The position numbers and the translations under genes were made by a program. A stretch of DNA of 14,683 nt from Bacteroidota bacterium (GTDB lineage: Bacteria > Bacteroidota > Bacteroidia > Flavobacteriales > Flavobacteriaceae): contig CANINJ010000013.1 of NCBI GenBank assembly GCA_947468985.1, forward strand, positions 1-14,683, read 5' to 3'. Under the pieces are notes generated by a model. It saw nothing but the letters and a program-made list of their open reading frames with translations. It made no database searches and was not told the origin of the DNA. Shown here in pieces: positions 12,731 to 14,683 of the stretch (positions within the stretch are counted from its first letter, which is position 1; the number at the start of each line of letters is the position of its first letter).

Positions 12731-12819
12731 CAAGTTGCGAAGCGTACGTGTTTTTTCTAAAAACTGTGCCAGTATTTTTTTTTGGAGCGTTGGGAAAGGA
12801 GGGGCAATTGGTATGTAAA
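12731..12819 (+). repeat. 89-bp direct repeat, copy 1 (downstream of Abi_2)
   Basis: It starts CAAGTTGCGAAGCGTACGTG and ends ATGTAAA, and matches 14036-14124 at 85 of 89 positions with no indels. It ends 56 bp past the stop codon of the Abi_2 gene. In this copy only, the sequence just before and inside it forms a hairpin: ACTGGCGCA (12724-12732) with TGTGCCAGT (12765-12773). Confidence 0.95.
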
Positions 12820-12875
12820 TCCTCTTTTTTGAAGTATATATTATTGCTTATCTGAATTAATATGATAATTTAAAA

Positions 12876-13778
12876 CTATTCTTTTATCCAAATTGGTTGT
12901 GTTCTCCAATTTTCTGGAAATCCCATTTTATGAATAGGAACGTTTGAAAATTCATCTATTAAATCATAAAACTTCCCTTTTATTGAACTATTTGGACTAA
13001 TAAACTCCAACGTGTAAATGACTAATGTAAATAATGAAAATAACTTAGCCCTTTGACTGTCCGACGGAGTATATGTTATTGGTGGATTTTTTAAGTTTTT
13101 TGGCCACAAATATTTTATTGTAATATTATTGTTCCACAACCTAGAGTGGTGAGCTATAACATTTCTTATTACAGTGGTTGCTTCTAAGAAACTAGAGAAA
13201 TCACTGTGAGAATTAAAGCCAAACTCTTGTGCTATTCTTGATTTTTCAGGTAATTGATGGTTTAAATTTTTATATAATTTAGACAACGACCCCATAGAAG
13301 CTACTTCAAGTGCTTTCCAAGCTTCTGGTAGTTCGTTTTTATGTTTTTTATTGTGCTCCTCAATAAATTGCTCCTTACTTCGCTTAATTTCATTACTTAA
13401 ATGACCTGCTATTGACATTTGATTTATTCCATCTGTAAAAATTGAATAATCTAAATACCATAAAGGACCATAAGCTAATGATAAATTATATATTAGTTTT
13501 GTTCTTAGTGCAACCTCAATTCTTTCTATTGCATCAAAAATTAGAAGTCTTAAATGTCTGTCGAAATTATATAAATCAATCACATCTTCGAAATAACTTT
13601 CCTCTTTGAATTTATGGTCAACTTTATCCGTTTGCATTTCCCACCAATATCCTTTTAATCGATAATAACTAATGTTATGAAGAAAATGAGGTACTGCTTC
13701 TTCATTACGAAACAACATCCCTCTTTCTTTTAGAAGTTCAATTTGTTGTGTTACTGTTTTAGGATCTTTACTTGCCAT
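12876..13778 (-). CDS. Abi_2 / AbiF-type abortive infection protein (HEPN)
   Basis: This 300-residue protein matches the Abi_2 (AbiD/AbiF) family. Seen: an N-terminal TVTQQIELLKERG helix, ISYYRLKGYWWEM (residues 36-48), LYNFDRHLRLLIFDAIERIE (69-88), and the catalytic-type HEPN motif RNVIAHHSRLW (R205-x4-H210). Length is typical. Family members confer abortive infection against phages; an RNase role follows from the intact HEPN motif. It has its own strong promoter (13842-13873) and a leader containing a hairpin followed by nine U just before the ATG. An 89-bp sequence follows it that also follows the neighbouring AbiEii gene. The 1,305-bp unit 12731-14035 thus looks like an inserted cassette. 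No separate antitoxin gene is visible. Confidence 0.92.
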   Translation of the reverse strand: MASKDPKTVTQQIELLKERGMLFRNEEAVPHFLHNISYYRLKGYWWEMQTDKVDHKFKEESYFEDVIDLYNFDRHLRLLIFDAIERIEVALRTKLIYNLSLAYGPLWYLDYSIFTDGINQMSIAGHLSNEIKRSKEQFIEEHNKKHKNELPEAWKALEVASMGSLSKLYKNLNHQLPEKSRIAQEFGFNSHSDFSSFLEATTVIRNVIAHHSRLWNNNITIKYLWPKNLKNPPITYTPSDSQRAKLFSLFTLVIYTLEFISPNSSIKGKFYDLIDEFSNVPIHKMGFPENWRTQPIWIKE

Positions 13779-13786
13779 ATAGATAT

Positions 13787-13835
13787 AAAAAAAAAGACCA
13801 GAAGGCTGTTCTTACGGGAAGCGCTACTGGTACGA
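13787..13835 (-). ncRNA. Short structured leader or small RNA ahead of Abi_2
   Basis: Between the predicted start of transcription (about 13835) and the ATG (13778) the minus strand reads ACCAG (13831-13827), an inner region, then CTGGT (13801-13797), C, A-free spacing of one base and T9 (13795-13787). The closing stem plus U9 resembles an intrinsic terminator. It would yield a stable RNA of about 48 nt, ending 8 bases before the Abi_2 start codon. An alternative pairing AGAA/TTCT competes for the same bases. It may be an attenuator or a small RNA that restrains the toxin. Confidence 0.5.
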
Positions 13836-13841
13836 TTAATG

Positions 13842-13873
13842 CAAATATACACACAACATTATAATTGACCAAA
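13842..13873 (-). promoter_or_regulatory. Bacteroidota-type promoter of Abi_2
   Basis: Minus-strand TTTG (13873-13870), 20 nt, TATATTTG (13849-13842). This matches the Bacteroidota consensus TTTG-N19-TAnnTTTG nearly exactly. It predicts a start near 13835. Confidence 0.8.
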
Positions 13874-13880
13874 CTTTTTA

Positions 13881-13898
13881 ACAATTAATCGTAATTGT
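13881..13898. promoter_or_regulatory. Operator-like dyad upstream of the Abi_2 promoter
   Basis: ACAATTA-ATCG-TAATTGT, a perfect 7-bp dyad, begins 8 bp upstream of the -33 box. The position fits an activator or repressor site. The remaining DNA to 14035 is AT-rich with no gene. Confidence 0.4.
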
Positions 13899-14035
13899 CA
13901 ATAGAAAAGTCTTTATTAATAGGGATTTACATTACTAAATAATTAATTTTAAATACAAATTTAATCATTTTTTTGAACTCAACAGATTAAGTTGATATTG
14001 TTTTGAAAGATCAAAATAAATTAATATCACTTAAA

Positions 14036-14124
14036 CAAGTTGCGAAGCGTACGTGTTTTTTCTAAAAACTGTGCCAGTAATTTTTTTTGGAGCGTTGGGA
14101 AAGGAGTGGGAATTGGAATGTAAA
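14036..14124 (+). repeat. 89-bp direct repeat, copy 2 (downstream of AbiEii)
   Basis: Same 89 bp as 12731-12819 with 4 substitutions. It ends 55 bp past the AbiEii stop. Its left neighbour lacks the ACTGGCG arm present beside copy 1, so the identity starts abruptly at CAAG. Confidence 0.95.
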
Positions 14125-14179
14125 GTGTTATTTACTATTAAATAATTAAAGACATTTTAATGAAAATAGATTTTAATAT

Positions 14180-14683
14180 CTATTTATGGTTAATTGGATA
14201 TAGAATGTTTTTTAATTTATCAAACGCTTCCTTGTGTTTATGAACAGGCATTTTTTCAAGATTTATCATTTTCCAAAGTACAGAAGGGAGATTAGCAATA
14301 ACAGTACTATTTTCCATTTCTAATAAATTCCAATCGGGAGTTTTGCTTTTGAAAGATAAAAGAAATTTCTTTTCATTGTCTGTCATTTGTGAATTGATTT
14401 GGTTAATTAAATTTTCTCTAGCTTCTACCAATTGTGCCAAAGGAACATCTACTTCTGCCATTTGTTTGAATTCGGTTTCGTAAATTTCGCTAATATCTTT
14501 TCTATTTGGAGCCAATAGTTCTGAGATTGGTCTTTGATGACTAATTAGAAATATTAAGAATGTTTTCCGTAAATTATCTGTTAAACCTTCCTTTTCGAGA
14601 AGAAATTTCACATCAAATAAATCTCTTGGATGTTGTCTGTCAAGAGCTGCACAGATTTTTCCTGCATATAAATCTGGTAGTGA
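14180..14683 (-). CDS. abiEii: AbiEii/AbiGii-type nucleotidyltransferase toxin, C-terminal part
   Basis: The frame is open to the right edge, so the gene starts outside the window; 167 residues are visible. The first ones read SLPDLYAGKICAALDRQH, then PRDLFDVKFLLEKEG. This is the conserved LYxGKxxAALxRxxPRDLFD block of AbiEii-type nucleotidyltransferases, including the family's conserved lysine and Asp/Arg residues. A GTG at 14609-14611 is internal (the V of FDVKF), not the start. The rest is the helical C-terminal region. AbiE systems are toxin-antitoxin pairs in which the toxin transfers nucleotides to RNA targets. The AbiEi antitoxin gene is expected just upstream, beyond the window. The stop is followed 55 bp later by the 89-bp repeat. 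Confidence 0.88.
   Translation of the reverse strand, partial: SLPDLYAGKICAALDRQHPRDLFDVKFLLEKEGLTDNLRKTFLIFLISHQRPISELLAPNRKDISEIYETEFKQMAEVDVPLAQLVEARENLINQINSQMTDNEKKFLLSFKSKTPDWNLLEMENSTVIANLPSVLWKMINLEKMPVHKHKEAFDKLKNILYPINHK

Larger units (their letters stand above)
11538..12875. other. 1.3-kb gene-poor region rich in long inverted repeats
   Basis: No convincing protein-coding gene is present apart from a weak 36-codon frame (12434-12544). Instead there are at least five long imperfect inverted repeats (listed separately), a duplicated 65-bp module, a terminator and one copy of the 89-bp repeat. The apparent 97-codon and 66-codon minus-strand frames run straight through these dyads and look spurious. 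Possible roles are a transfer or replication region of a mobile element or a structured RNA locus. Confidence 0.6.

Noticed and set aside
12731..14124. 89-bp repeats as a transposon target-site duplication
   Set aside because: Far too long for a target-site duplication, 4 mismatches, and no transposase or terminal inverted repeats in between.
14609..14611. GTG as start codon of the right-edge gene
   Set aside because: The frame stays open upstream and encodes the conserved AbiEii block, so the GTG is an internal valine codon.

Overview
The window looks like an accessory region of a Flavobacterium-like member of the Bacteroidota. The evidence is low GC, a GLPGLI-family protein beside a carboxypeptidase-regulatory-domain outer-membrane barrel, a DUF5675 gene, a DUF6943-like gene, and a clear Bacteroidota -33/-7 promoter (TTTG ... 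TAnnTTTG). Assignment to genus is inference.

Layout. (1) 1-1260, plus strand: the end of an unknown gene, a DUF5675 protein and two small hydrophobic proteins, closed by a GAAA-tetraloop terminator. This resembles the tail of a phage-like or mobile module. (2) 1320-5083, minus strand: dinD followed by small orphan genes (78, 92, 266 and 199 aa, the last HEPN-like). They are separated by dyad-rich spacers that look like gene-cassette boundaries; no integrase is visible. (3) 5084-6660, minus strand: a tightly coupled pair, a 325-aa soluble protein then a 199-aa protein with four membrane segments. I recognise neither, and the architecture recalls two-gene membrane-effector defence systems. (4) 7090-10678, minus strand: a secreted four-cysteine peptide, a GLPGLI protein and an 877-aa outer-membrane barrel. 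A strong hairpin lies after the peptide gene, and an ATGA overlap joins the other two. (5) 11115-11537: a DUF6943-like mobile-element protein. (6) 11538-12875: 1.3 kb without a convincing gene but crowded with long imperfect inverted repeats and a duplicated 65-bp module. (7) 12731-14683: an Abi_2/AbiF-type HEPN gene and the C-terminal part of an AbiEii-like nucleotidyltransferase toxin. Each is followed, 55-56 bp after its stop codon, by a copy of the same 89-bp sequence (4 mismatches).

How it fits together. Most of the window is accessory cargo. Three to four loci are known or plausible phage-defence or toxin functions: Abi_2, AbiEii, the HEPN gene and the 5084-6660 pair. The most notable signals are the cassette-like repetition of the 89-bp element behind two unrelated abortive-infection genes; a short structured, terminator-like leader just ahead of Abi_2 that could be a small RNA; a shared double-ACGG element upstream of both the 5084-6660 operon and the peptide operon; and a perfect, codon-phased 30-bp palindrome inside dinD.
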